This document shows, piece by piece, positions 35,942 through 44,764 of a stretch of DNA of 64,000 nt (position 1 is its first letter; every line of letters begins with the position of its first letter). The notes under the pieces are model-generated. The model did not search any database and had not been told where the DNA came from. It was given only the letters and a program-made list of their open reading frames with translations. Position numbers and translations under genes: made by a program. Location: positions 186,001 through 250,000 of the forward strand of contig NZ_JAATJA010000003.1 in assembly GCF_011927665.1 (NCBI RefSeq), given 5' to 3'. The DNA is from Desulfobaculum xiamenense. GTDB taxonomy: Bacteria; Desulfobacterota; Desulfovibrionia; Desulfovibrionales; Desulfovibrionaceae.

Positions 35942-35970
35942 GCAATAGTGCGCTTCTCGTTCGCGGTCAA
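35942..35970 (-). promoter_or_regulatory. promoter of the ridA-symporter-cyuA unit
   Basis: On the minus strand, TTGACC, a 17 bp spacer and TATTGC. The -10 lies about 50 nt before the ridA start. Confidence 0.6.
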
Positions 35971-35971
35971 T

Positions 35972-36000
35972 AAAAATTTATTAGACCGATAATAATTTTT
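35972..36000. promoter_or_regulatory. AT-rich inverted repeat just upstream of the ridA promoter
   Basis: AAAAATTTATTA-GACCGA-TAATAATTTTT, arms of 12 and 11 nt with one bulged T, adjoining the -35 box. Its position upstream of -35 suits an activator; the nearby YheO-like protein is a candidate. Confidence 0.5.
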
Positions 36001-36064
36001 TATCGCGATGTGCGAAAGACCACGTCGAGCGCCCCGCCCTGCCACTTCGCGGGGTATGGCCCTG

Positions 36065-36260
36065 CCGTATCGTTCACGGCCACATGCGAGACGTAGGCTC
36101 CGCCGGCCAAGGGGCCGCTGGCCCCTTGGAACCCCGATATGCGATAGGCCGTCTCCCCTTGGCGCACCGTGCGGCTTTGCGTGACGAAGCCCTAGTGAGG
36201 ATTGTCAAGGAAATCATTTCCTTGACTGGGGTCCGGGGCAAAGCCCCGGCCGCCGGAGGC
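36065..36260 (-). repeat. structured intergenic repeat, copy 5 (subfamily B)
   Basis: Minus orientation, 121 nt after the alaS stop and beyond its terminator. CCGGGG-CTTTG-CCCCGG, GTCAAGGAAA-TGA-TTTCCTTGAC and CCAAGGGGCC-AGC-GGCCCCTTGG are intact. Confidence 0.95.
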
Positions 36261-36307
36261 CCTGCCCCGCGCAGCGGCTCTTCGCTGTGGCTCGGCCGGC
36301 CATAACG

Positions 36308-36343
36308 AAAAAAGGCCGGGCCTTCCTTTCGGAAGACCCGGCC
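36308..36343 (-). terminator. alaS terminator
   Basis: On the minus strand, a 13 bp stem GGCCGGGTCTTCC / GGAAGGCCCGGCC (with one G-T) with a GAAA loop, followed by six T residues. Confidence 0.92.
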
Positions 36344-36381
36344 CTTGTGGATCGGTATGCGTCGTATGCGCAGCGCGGGCG

Positions 36382-39024
36382 TTAGCCCTTGATCAGCTCG
36401 CGCACCGTGGCGAGGGCGGCATCGATGCCTGCGGGGTTGGAGCCACCGGCCTGCGCCATATCGGGACGTCCGCCACCGGAACCGCCGATTTCGGCGGCAG
36501 CGGGCTTGATGAGCTGCGGCGCGGTGAAGCGGTCGTGCAGATCCTTGGAGACGTAGACGGCGAGATTGGCCTTGCCGTCTCCCTCGCAGACGAGGGCGGC
36601 GATGCCGGAGGGCATCTTGGAGCGCACGTCATCCATGAGGGTACGCAGAGCGCCCATGTTAGGAGCGGGAACCTTGGCCACGAGGACCTTGATGCCCGCG
36701 ATGTCCTCCACGGAGTCCATGAGATCGCGGCCGCTGCCGGAAGCCGCCTGCGAGGCGAGCTTTTCCATATCCTTGCGCAGTGCCTTGATTTCCTTCTGGA
36801 GACCATGCACACGGTCGCCGAGTTCCTCGGGACGGCCCTTGAGCATGGCGGAGGTGTCGAGCACGGTGCGGCGGTAGTCCATGAAGGAGTGCAGCGCGTT
36901 CCAGCCGGTGGCGGCCTCGATGCGGCGCACACCGGCGGCCACGCCGGACTCGGAAAGAATCATGAACGGACCGGCCTGTCCGGTGCTGCGCAGGTGGGTG
37001 CCACCGCACAGTTCGATGGACTCGCCCGGCACTTCGACCACACGGACGGTGCTGGCGTACTTCTCGCCGAAGAGGGCCATAGCGCCCTTGGCCACGGCAT
37101 CCTGATAGTCCATCTCGGTGATGGAGAGCGGGATGTCGGCCATGATGGCGCGGTTCACCAGCAGCTCGACGTTGTGCAGCTCCTCGGGAGTCATGGCGGC
37201 GATGTGGGTAAAGTCGAAGCGCAGGCGCTCCGGCTCGACCAGCGAACCGGCCTGCTTGACGTGATCGCCCAGCACGCTGCGCAGGGCGGCCTGCAGCAGG
37301 TGGGTGCAGGTGTGGTTGCGGGCGGCGGCGAGGCGCTGCTCCTCGGAAACTTCGAGCAGGACTTCCTGATCGGCGTAGACGGTGCCCTCGTCGATGGTGA
37401 CGTGGTGCACGGTGAGGCCGGAAGCGGGCTTGATGGTATTGGAGACCACCGCGCGGCCCTCGGGGGCGACGATGAGACCGCTGTCACCGCTCTGACCGCC
37501 GGACTCGCCGTAGAAGGGAGTGCGGGTGGTCACGATGTAGCCCTCGTCGCCCTTGTCGAGCTTCTCGACAGGCTCGGCGGAGGCGTCCATGAGGGACACG
37601 ATGCGGGACCCCGCGGCGAGATAGTCGTACCCGACGAACTCGGAGCACAGGCCCTCTTCGAGCAGGCTCTGAAAGCGCGCGGCGAGGGTGGTCTCGGAAG
37701 AGCCCTTCCACGCGGCCTTGGCGCGGGCCTTCTGCTCCTTCATGAGGGCGACGAATCCCGGCTCGTCCACGGTGAAGCCCTGCTTCTCGGCGACGTCGTT
37801 GATGATGTCGAGGGGGAAGCCGTAGGTGTCGTAGAGCTTGAAGGCGACTTCGCCGCCGACCATGGATTTTCCTGCGGCGCGCAGATTCTCCAGCTCCTCT
37901 TCAAGCATGGCGAGGCCCTTGTCGAGGGTCTGGGCGAAGCGCTCTTCCTCCTCGCGGACCACGCGGGTCATGAAGTCCTGATTCTGGAGCAGCTCGGGGT
38001 ACTGACCGCCCATGTCCTCCACGACCTTGAGGGCAACCTTGTACAGGAAGGCCTCGCTCATACGGATGAGCTTGCCGAAGCGCAGGGCGCGGCGGATGAG
38101 GCGGCGCAGCACGTAGCCGCGGCCCTCATTGGAGGGCAGGATGCCGTCGGCGATCATGAAGGCGATGGCGCGGCTGTGGTCGGCGATGACGCGCAGTGCG
38201 GTATCCACGTCCTCGCCCTGCTGGCGGTACTTCACGCCGGTCAGCCCGGCGATGTAGCCAATGAGGGACTGGAAGAGGTCAGTGTCGAAGTTGGAGTTCA
38301 CGCCCTGACACACGGCGGCGATGCGTTCGAGGCCCATGCCGGTGTCGATACTCGGACGCGGCAGCGGGGTACGGGTGCCGTCGGCGGCCTGATCGTACTG
38401 CATGAACACGAGGTTCCAAATTTCGAGGAAGCGGTCGCAGTCGCACTTTCCGATGCCACAGTCGGGACCGCAGCACATGTGCTCGCCCTGATCGATGTGG
38501 ATTTCGGAGCAGGGACCGCAGGGACCGGTATCGCCCATGGACCAGAAGTTGTCCTTCTCGCCGAGGCGGTAGATGCGGTCGGCGGACACGCCGGCGACCT
38601 TCTGCCACAGTTCGGCGGCCTCATCGTCATCCTTGTAGATGGTGATGTAGAGCTTGTCCTTGGGCAGCTTCAGTTCCTCGGTGATGAATCCCCAAGCGAA
38701 GCGGATGGCGTCTTCCTTGAAGTAGTCGCCGAAGGAGAAGTTGCCGAGCATCTCGAAGAAGGTGTGGTGGCGCGCGGTGCGGCCCACGTTTTCGAGGTCG
38801 TTGTGCTTGCCGCCCACGCGCAGGCACTTCTGCGAGGTGGTGGCGCGGACGTAGTCCCGCTTCTCCTGGCCGAGGAAGATCTTCTTGAACTGGACCATTC
38901 CGGCGTTGGTGAAGAGCAGGGTCGGGTCGTCCTTGGGCACAAGCGCGGAGGACTCCACAATGCGGTGTCCGTTGCGCTCGTAGTATTCCAGGAATTTCTT
39001 CCTGATCTCGTTGGCAGTCAACAC
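36382..39024 (-). CDS. alaS: alanyl-tRNA synthetase
   Basis: The 880-residue protein starts [21 protein letters not shown] and has class II motifs ([35 protein letters not shown]), the editing-domain zinc motifs HTCTHLL and [11 protein letters not shown], and the C-terminal Gly-rich [15 protein letters not shown]. It charges tRNA-Ala and edits Ser/Gly. A Cys-rich loop ([15 protein letters not shown]) sits in the catalytic domain. The start is a GTG at 39024 with AGGAG upstream; a longer reading frame has no family similarity. It lies 120 nt downstream of recA, a common arrangement. Confidence 0.98.
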   Translation of the reverse strand: MLTANEIRKKFLEYYERNGHRIVESSALVPKDDPTLLFTNAGMVQFKKIFLGQEKRDYVRATTSQKCLRVGGKHNDLENVGRTARHHTFFEMLGNFSFGDYFKEDAIRFAWGFITEELKLPKDKLYITIYKDDDEAAELWQKVAGVSADRIYRLGEKDNFWSMGDTGPCGPCSEIHIDQGEHMCCGPDCGIGKCDCDRFLEIWNLVFMQYDQAADGTRTPLPRPSIDTGMGLERIAAVCQGVNSNFDTDLFQSLIGYIAGLTGVKYRQQGEDVDTALRVIADHSRAIAFMIADGILPSNEGRGYVLRRLIRRALRFGKLIRMSEAFLYKVALKVVEDMGGQYPELLQNQDFMTRVVREEEERFAQTLDKGLAMLEEELENLRAAGKSMVGGEVAFKLYDTYGFPLDIINDVAEKQGFTVDEPGFVALMKEQKARAKAAWKGSSETTLAARFQSLLEEGLCSEFVGYDYLAAGSRIVSLMDASAEPVEKLDKGDEGYIVTTRTPFYGESGGQSGDSGLIVAPEGRAVVSNTIKPASGLTVHHVTIDEGTVYADQEVLLEVSEEQRLAAARNHTCTHLLQAALRSVLGDHVKQAGSLVEPERLRFDFTHIAAMTPEELHNVELLVNRAIMADIPLSITEMDYQDAVAKGAMALFGEKYASTVRVVEVPGESIELCGGTHLRSTGQAGPFMILSESGVAAGVRRIEAATGWNALHSFMDYRRTVLDTSAMLKGRPEELGDRVHGLQKEIKALRKDMEKLASQAASGSGRDLMDSVEDIAGIKVLVAKVPAPNMGALRTLMDDVRSKMPSGIAALVCEGDGKANLAVYVSKDLHDRFTAPQLIKPAAAEIGGSGGGRPDMAQAGGSNPAGIDAALATVRELIKG

Positions 39025-39097
39025 GTTGAAATTCTCCTGTATCGCAAGATTTCGCCCGGCGCGGGCGATAGGATGTCCGGCTGGATCGTATGAACGG

Positions 39098-39131
39098 AAA
39101 AGGCGGACGAACGGATTTCCGCTCGTCCGCC
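39098..39131 (-). terminator. recA terminator
   Basis: On the minus strand, GGCGGACGA / TCGTCCGCC with an inner CGGA/TCCG helix, followed by TTTTCC. It separates recA from alaS. Confidence 0.8.
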
Positions 39132-39144
39132 GCATTCGCGAAAG

Positions 39145-40311
39145 TTAGGCGTCGGTCGACTCGAATTCCTGATCGTCGGTCGTTTCGGACTCGAAGCCCT
39201 CATCGAAGCTCTCGTCGGCATCGGAGTCGAAGCCTTCAGACGACTTCGGCGCGGAGGGGCCGCCCTTGGCGACGGGTCCGCCCTCGCCATCGACGAGGCC
39301 GTAGTGCGCGAGCAGCGCGTCCTCGATGGTCTGGCGAAGCTCGGTGTTCTCCTGGAGCATGGCGCGCACGTTTTCCTTGCCCTGCCCGAGGCGCTCGGTG
39401 CCGAAGGCGTACCACGAGCCGCTCTTCTCCACGATGCCTGCATCGGTGCCCATGTCGATGAGCTCGCCCTCGCGGGAGATGCCGGTGCCGTAGAGCACGT
39501 CGAACTGGGCCTCGCGGAAGGGCGGAGCCACCTTGTTCTTGACCACCTTGACTCGGGCGCGGATGCCGTAGGCCTCTTCCTTGTCCTTCAGGGTCTGCAC
39601 GCGGCGGATGTCCATGCGCACGGACGAGTAGAACTTGAGGGCGTTGCCACCGGTGGTGGTCTCGGGGCTGCCGTAGCCCGTCACGCCGATCTTCATGCGG
39701 ATCTGGTTGATGAAGACCACGGAAGCGCGGGACTTGTGGATGGTGCCCGTAAGCTTTCGCAGCGCGTGGGACATGAGGCGGGCCTGACCGCCCACCTGCG
39801 TCTCGCCCATGTTCCCCTCAAGCTCGGCCTGGGGGATGAGCGCGGCGACGGAGTCGATGACGATGATGTCCACGGCGCCGGAGCGAACCAGCATGTCGGC
39901 GATGTCGAGAGCCTGCTCGCCGTAATCGGGCTGGGAGATGATGAGTTCGTCGGTCTTCACGCCGAGCCGTCTGGCGTAGTTGACATCGAGCGCGTGTTCC
40001 GCGTCGATGAACGCGGCCACCCCGCCCCTCTTCTGGCACTCGGCAATGATGTGCAGACAGAGGGTGGTCTTGCCCGAGGACTCGGGACCGTAGATCTCGG
40101 TCACGCGGCCCTTGGGGATGCCGCCGATGCCAAGGGCGATGTCGAGGGCGAAGGATCCGGTGGGGATGGTTGGTATGTTCACGTGCGCATCGTCGGACAA
40201 CTTCATGACGGAACCCTGACCGTACTTGCGCTCGATGGTCGAGAGGGCGGTGCTCAGGGCCTCCCTGCGCATCTCTTCGGGACTGGGCTGCGTGGTGCGA
40301 CGTTTTACCAT
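39145..40311 (-). CDS. recA: recombinase RecA
   Basis: The 388-residue protein has Walker A (GPESSGKTT), Walker B ([11 protein letters not shown]), loop L1 ([17 protein letters not shown]), loop L2 ([29 protein letters not shown]) and an acidic C-terminal tail rich in Glu/Asp/Ser that is longer than in E. coli (352). It forms filaments on ssDNA for recombination and drives LexA self-cleavage. Start ATG 40311 has GGAGCAG upstream. I found no convincing SOS box of a type I know in the 220 bp to the divergent PP-loop gene. Confidence 0.98.
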   Translation of the reverse strand: MVKRRTTQPSPEEMRREALSTALSTIERKYGQGSVMKLSDDAHVNIPTIPTGSFALDIALGIGGIPKGRVTEIYGPESSGKTTLCLHIIAECQKRGGVAAFIDAEHALDVNYARRLGVKTDELIISQPDYGEQALDIADMLVRSGAVDIIVIDSVAALIPQAELEGNMGETQVGGQARLMSHALRKLTGTIHKSRASVVFINQIRMKIGVTGYGSPETTTGGNALKFYSSVRMDIRRVQTLKDKEEAYGIRARVKVVKNKVAPPFREAQFDVLYGTGISREGELIDMGTDAGIVEKSGSWYAFGTERLGQGKENVRAMLQENTELRQTIEDALLAHYGLVDGEGGPVAKGGPSAPKSSEGFDSDADESFDEGFESETTDDQEFESTDA

Positions 40312-40533
40312 ATGTACTGCTCCATGAAATATTTGTATCGAAAGCCACCGACACATAGCAGAACGACCGCCCGCGGGCAACCGTGCAACGCCGCCGACGG
40401 CGCAACGGAACGACACCCTCGCATAACCCGACAAATTCGCTCCGAATATCCCGACAGACCGCGTCATCCAAGGGAATCGCCCCTCACGCGGGCCTTGCGT
40501 CGCGGCGAAAGCGTGGGTATAGGCCATGCACCT

Positions 40534-41592
40534 ATGACCAACAAGACCACCTACGACGCCCTCGTCCTCTACTCGGCGGGGCTTGATTCATTGCTTGCGG
40601 CCCGCGTGCTCGAAGCCCAGGGGCTTCGCGTGAAGTGCCTGCACTTCGTCAGCCCGTTCTTCGGACACCCCGGACGGGTGAAGGGCTGGCGCGCCACCTA
40701 CGGTCTCGACATCGACATCGTCAACATCGGCGACGCCTATATTGATATGATGCGCAAGGGACCGCGCTACGGCTTCGGCAAGCTCTTCAACCCCTGCGTG
40801 GACTGCAAGATCATCATGATCGAGCACGCGCGCGCCCTCATGCCGCGCTACGGAGCCACATTCATTGCCACCGGCGAGGTCGTGGGCCAGCGGCCCATGT
40901 CCCAGCGCCGCGACGCCATGAACAGCATCCGCAACGAGACGACCTCCGAGGACATCCTGCTGCGCCCCCTGTGCGCGCTCATTCTCGACCCCACGCCCAT
41001 GGAGCTTTCGGGCCTCGTGGACCGGGAGCGCCTGTACGGCTTCTCTGGCCGTGGCAGAAACGAGCAGTTGCGCCTCGCCGCGGAGTTCGGCATCACCGAC
41101 ATTCCGACCCCCGGCGGCGGCTGCAAGCTCACCGAGTCCGCCTCGGCCTGCCGCTACGCCCCCGTGTTCCAGCATCACCCCACGGCGACGGCGCAGGATT
41201 TCCACCTCGCCAACGTGGGCAGGCAGTACTGGTCCGGCGCGCACTGGCTGTCCATCGGACGCGACCAGCGCAGCAACGAGATGATCGAACGCAACATCAC
41301 GCCCGGTGACCTCGTGTTCAGCCTGCGCGACTTCCCCGGCCCCCTCGCCCTCGGGCGTCAGGTCGCCGGAGACTGGAGCGACGACGCAGTGGCCGACGCG
41401 GCCGCCTTCGTGGCGTCCTTCTCGCCCAAGGCCCGCAAGGCCGAAACGGACATCGCCGTCGCCGTGCGCCATGGCGAAACCACGCGCGACGTCGTCGTGC
41501 GCCCCTCGCGTGAGACAGCCTTGGGCTGGAAGGAAACGAGCTGGGACGACGCCGTGCCGGTCCGCAACGCCATGGACCCGCACAACCACTAG
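40534..41592 (+). CDS. PP-loop (adenine nucleotide alpha hydrolase) protein, tRNA-thiolation-like
   Basis: The 352-residue protein starts [24 protein letters not shown], a PP-loop variant (SAGLDS instead of SGGxDS). [12 protein letters not shown] Cys pair and [15 protein letters not shown] follow, all reminiscent of the N-terminal half of MnmA/ThiI-type enzymes that thiolate tRNA. The C-terminal ~120 residues are a separate domain containing [24 protein letters not shown]. Such proteins in Desulfovibrio are usually labelled thiouridylate methyltransferase-like. The true substrate is unknown. It diverges from recA; the ATG has only a weak site. Confidence 0.75.
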   Translation: MTNKTTYDALVLYSAGLDSLLAARVLEAQGLRVKCLHFVSPFFGHPGRVKGWRATYGLDIDIVNIGDAYIDMMRKGPRYGFGKLFNPCVDCKIIMIEHARALMPRYGATFIATGEVVGQRPMSQRRDAMNSIRNETTSEDILLRPLCALILDPTPMELSGLVDRERLYGFSGRGRNEQLRLAAEFGITDIPTPGGGCKLTESASACRYAPVFQHHPTATAQDFHLANVGRQYWSGAHWLSIGRDQRSNEMIERNITPGDLVFSLRDFPGPLALGRQVAGDWSDDAVADAAAFVASFSPKARKAETDIAVAVRHGETTRDVVVRPSRETALGWKETSWDDAVPVRNAMDPHNH

Positions 41593-41755
41593 CCGCCGCG
41601 CGGTCTGTCGCCCTGCCACGGACCGCGACAACCGCTTCCGACATTTTCCACAACACACCGGAATGACGGCGCATTGTCACAGGGCAATGCGCCGCAGACC
41701 CTTGCACATCTTGCACAGACTGGTCTTTCGGACCGGCCCGGTATAGAGACTTTTC

Positions 41756-42685
41756 ATGCTCACGCAATTCATCTTCGTCATCATCAGCGCCACCCTTTTG
41801 TGGTTCGGCGCGGAATGGGTCGTGGACTCGGCGTCGGCCATCGCCCGCCGCTTCCGCGTGCCCGAACTGGTCATCGGCCTGACCGTGGTCGCCATCGGCA
41901 CCTCGGCTCCGGAGTTCATCGTCACGGCCATGGCGTCCTTCAAGGGCATGTCGGACATCTCCCTGTCCAACGTGGTCGGCTCCAACGTGTTCAACCTCGG
42001 CATCATCCTCGGCTCCATGGCCATGCTGCGCCCCATCGTTACCACCCCGGAGGTGGTCCGGCGCGACGGCATGCTGCTCATCGCCGTGGTGTCGCTGGTG
42101 ACGCTCCTGACCATGGACCACACCCTCAGCCGCGTGGACGGCTTGGTGCTGGCGGCCATCCTCGGCACCTACATCACGCTGCTCATCATCCGCAGGCCCC
42201 GCACGGCGGTCGTGGCGGACGAGAACCCGAGCGACGAGCGCATCGCCACGTGGAAGGACTATCCGCGCCTCGCGGCGGGTTTCGTGGCCGTGTCCTACGG
42301 CGGCAGCCTCATGGTCGACGCGGCCTCCACGCTAGCCGCGCATCTCGGCGTGTCCCAGTGGGCCATCGGCGTGACCATCGTCGCGGCGGGCACCAGCCTG
42401 CCCGAACTGGTCACCTGCATCGCGGCCTCGGTGCGCGGCAAGAACGACATGCTGCTCGGCAACCTCATCGGATCGGACCTGTTCAACTTCTGCGGCGTGC
42501 TCGGCCTGACGAGCATCCTGCGCCCGCTCCCCGTTTCCGCCGCCGCCGCGCCGACCCTGTACATGCTGGTCGGATCGGTATGCATCATCATCCTGTGCAT
42601 TCGCACGGGGTGGAAGGTCTCGCGGCCCGAAGGCGCGTTTCTCATCGCGCTGGGCCTTGCGCGCTGGGCACCATCGCTCATGTAA
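41756..42685 (+). CDS. calcium/sodium antiporter (CaCA family, YrbG type)
   Basis: The 309-residue protein has ten membrane helices and the two alpha-repeats of the CaCA family: GLTVVAIGTSAPEFIVTAMA with VVGSNVFNLGIILG, and GVTIVAAGTSLPELVTCIAA with LIGSDLFNFCGVLG. The Glu residues in GTSAPE/GTSLPE line the ion site. It exchanges Na+ or H+ for Ca2+ across the inner membrane. It is in the same orientation as the PP-loop gene (163 nt upstream), likely as a separate transcript. Confidence 0.93.
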   Translation: MLTQFIFVIISATLLWFGAEWVVDSASAIARRFRVPELVIGLTVVAIGTSAPEFIVTAMASFKGMSDISLSNVVGSNVFNLGIILGSMAMLRPIVTTPEVVRRDGMLLIAVVSLVTLLTMDHTLSRVDGLVLAAILGTYITLLIIRRPRTAVVADENPSDERIATWKDYPRLAAGFVAVSYGGSLMVDAASTLAAHLGVSQWAIGVTIVAAGTSLPELVTCIAASVRGKNDMLLGNLIGSDLFNFCGVLGLTSILRPLPVSAAAAPTLYMLVGSVCIIILCIRTGWKVSRPEGAFLIALGLARWAPSLM

Positions 42686-42827
42686 CGCGAGGCGCAAATG
42701 CGCATGACGCATTGCATTTTCACTGTCATCGCAGGCGGATGCGACCGATATCCCTTGCCAGCCCCAATGTTCGGTATTACCTTTTCATTCGGCTGAACTA
42801 CGACGACAACCTCAAGGAGGATACGAA

Positions 42828-43538
42828 ATGAACAGATTTCAGGCCATGAGCCGCCCGCAGGCACGTTCACTCGACAGTGTGAACGCCTTTATGCGCGGCG
42901 TATACAACTGGATGGCCGCCGGTCTCGGCCTCACCGCGCTCGCGGCCTTCGCCACCGCATCGAGCCCCGATATGATCCAGCTGCTCTACAGCGGTTCCAT
43001 CTTGAGCTGGGTCATAATCTTCGCGCCGTTCGTTCTGGTCATGATCCTGTCCGCAGGCATCAACTCCATGAGCGCTACCACGGCGACCATCACGTTCATG
43101 TCCTACAGCGCGCTCATGGGCGTGTCCCTCTCCAGCGTGCTGCTCATGTATACGGGCGAAAGCGTGTTCACCACCTTCGTGATCTGCGCGACCATGTTCG
43201 GCGGCATGAGCATCTACGGCACGACCACCAAGCGCGACCTCACCTCGTGGGGCAGCTTCCTGTTCATGGGCCTCATCGGCATCCTCATCGCCTCGGTGGT
43301 CAACATCTTCCTCGCCAATTCCGTCATGCACTGGGTTATCTCCGTGATCGGCGTGGTCCTCTTCACCGGACTCACCGCCTACGACACCCAGCGCCTGCGC
43401 GACATGGGCGAGAGCGCTCCCTACGGTGACGCCACGGTCCTGCGCCGCGGCACCATCCTTGGCGCGCTGACCCTCTACCTCGACTTCATCAACCTGTTCC
43501 TGATGCTGCTCCGGCTCTTCGGGTCGAGCAGGGACTAG
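42828..43538 (+). CDS. Bax inhibitor-1 / YccA family membrane protein
   Basis: The 236-residue protein has seven hydrophobic helices with family marks: NAFMRGVYNWMAAGLGLTALAAF, SALMGVSLS, and the end segment GLTAYDTQRLRD...LYLDFINLFLMLLRLFG. E. coli YccA modulates FtsH protease and others act as pH-dependent Ca2+ leak channels. AAGGAGGATACG precedes the ATG. A TTGCCA-N17-TACCTT promoter is possible in the preceding 100 bp. The Ca/Na exchanger just upstream may make this a Ca2+-related pair; that is inference. Confidence 0.92.
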   Translation: MNRFQAMSRPQARSLDSVNAFMRGVYNWMAAGLGLTALAAFATASSPDMIQLLYSGSILSWVIIFAPFVLVMILSAGINSMSATTATITFMSYSALMGVSLSSVLLMYTGESVFTTFVICATMFGGMSIYGTTTKRDLTSWGSFLFMGLIGILIASVVNIFLANSVMHWVISVIGVVLFTGLTAYDTQRLRDMGESAPYGDATVLRRGTILGALTLYLDFINLFLMLLRLFGSSRD

Positions 43539-43545
43539 CCAATCC

Positions 43546-43572
43546 GGGGCGGCCACGGCCGCCCCTTTTTTT
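43546..43572 (+). terminator. terminator after the Bax-inhibitor gene, 3 nt from the lpxK start
   Basis: GGGGCGGCC-AC-GGCCGCCCC with a T7 tail, then GCC and the lpxK ATG at 43576. The stem and tail occupy the position where an lpxK ribosome-binding site would be. Confidence 0.9.
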
Positions 43573-43575
43573 GCC

Positions 43576-44646
43576 ATGAGCGACACTCTCGACCTCCAGC
43601 GCCGCCTCGGCGCCCTCCTCTTCCTGCCCAGCCGCGCCTACGCGTGGGGCATGCGCCTGCGCCGTCAGTGGTACGAGCGCGGCGCTCTCGAATCCCACCG
43701 CCCGCCGCGCCCGTGCGTCAGCATCGGCAACATCGGCTGGGGTGGCAGCGGCAAGACGCCCCTCACCGAATGGCTGCTGCGCTGGGCCGCCCGGCGTGAC
43801 GTCTCCGCCGTGGTCCTCACCCGTGGCTACCGCGCAACCCCGCCGCATCCGCACTATCTGGTCACCGAAACGAGCACCCCGCGCGAAGCGGGCGACGAAC
43901 CGCTGCTGCTGGCCCGCTCGTGCCCCGATGGCCACGTGGTGGTGGACCCCATGCGCTCGCGCGCCGCACAGTGGGCATGGGCCGAGCTGCGCCCCGAACT
44001 CTTCCTCCTGGACGACGGCTTCCAACACCTCAAGGTCCAGCGTGACATCGACCTCGTGCTGCTGCGCCCCAAGGACCTCAACGAGGAATGGGACCGCGTG
44101 ATTCCAGCCGGATCGTGGCGCGAAGACGAAAGCGCCCTCACCCGCGCAACGGCCTTTCTCATCAAATGCTCGGCGGACGAATTCCTCGCGCTCGAACCGC
44201 TCATCCGCGCGCGGCTGGCCCGTTTCAACGCCCCGGTCTTCAACTTCTCCTTCAAGCCCCTCGGGGTGAAGCGTCTCGACCTCGCGCAGGCCGCCGAGAG
44301 TTTCCACGGCGAGCCGTACCTACTGGTCACCGGCGTGGGCGAACCAGATCAGGTGGTGGACACGGCGGAGATGCTCCTCGGCAACAGGCCCGAACTGCAC
44401 CTGCGCTACGACGACCACCACGATTACTCGCAGGCGGACTGGACGCACATCCGCGCACAGGCCGACCTCAAGAACATCAGCCACATCCTGTGCACAGCCA
44501 AGGACGCGGTGAAGCTGGCTCGCTATGACACGCGCCACCTGTGGACCTTTGACCACACGCTGGAATTCGGCCCGACATTCTTCGCCGAAACCACCTTCCC
44601 CGACTGGTGGGGTAACTGGTGGGACGTGCTGCGCCACCGCGACTAA
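43576..44646 (+). CDS. lpxK: tetraacyldisaccharide 4'-kinase
   Basis: The 356-residue protein has the LpxK start (RRLGALLFLPSRAYAWGMRLRRQWYERG), the modified P-loop VSIGNIGWGGSGKTPLTEWLL, LTRGYRA, FLLDDGFQHLKVQRDIDLVLL and KDAVKLA. It phosphorylates the lipid A disaccharide precursor at 4' on the inner membrane. The ATG is 3 nt after a terminator T-run and has no Shine-Dalgarno; the next in-frame ATG (43651) would remove the membrane-associating N-terminus. Together with the MsbA-like exporter it shows the organism makes lipid A. Confidence 0.93.
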   Translation: MSDTLDLQRRLGALLFLPSRAYAWGMRLRRQWYERGALESHRPPRPCVSIGNIGWGGSGKTPLTEWLLRWAARRDVSAVVLTRGYRATPPHPHYLVTETSTPREAGDEPLLLARSCPDGHVVVDPMRSRAAQWAWAELRPELFLLDDGFQHLKVQRDIDLVLLRPKDLNEEWDRVIPAGSWREDESALTRATAFLIKCSADEFLALEPLIRARLARFNAPVFNFSFKPLGVKRLDLAQAAESFHGEPYLLVTGVGEPDQVVDTAEMLLGNRPELHLRYDDHHDYSQADWTHIRAQADLKNISHILCTAKDAVKLARYDTRHLWTFDHTLEFGPTFFAETTFPDWWGNWWDVLRHRD

Positions 44647-44764
44647 CCCCCGCCCGCCCACTGGACACGCGCCCCGCGAACGGACACAGTGCGCACGGTC
44701 GCCCGCGCACGGCGGACGTGCTACAACATTTCGAACACTCATCACGACAACACACGGATCATCC

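Noticed and set aside
36535-39093. 852-codon plus-strand frame opposite alaS
   Set aside because: Antisense artefact; no motifs, and its start lies inside the alaS coding region.
40312-40533. SOS box between recA and the PP-loop gene
   Set aside because: No CTGT-N8-ACAG, GAAC-type or GGTT-type LexA palindrome was found; LexA sites in this group vary, so absence is not informative.
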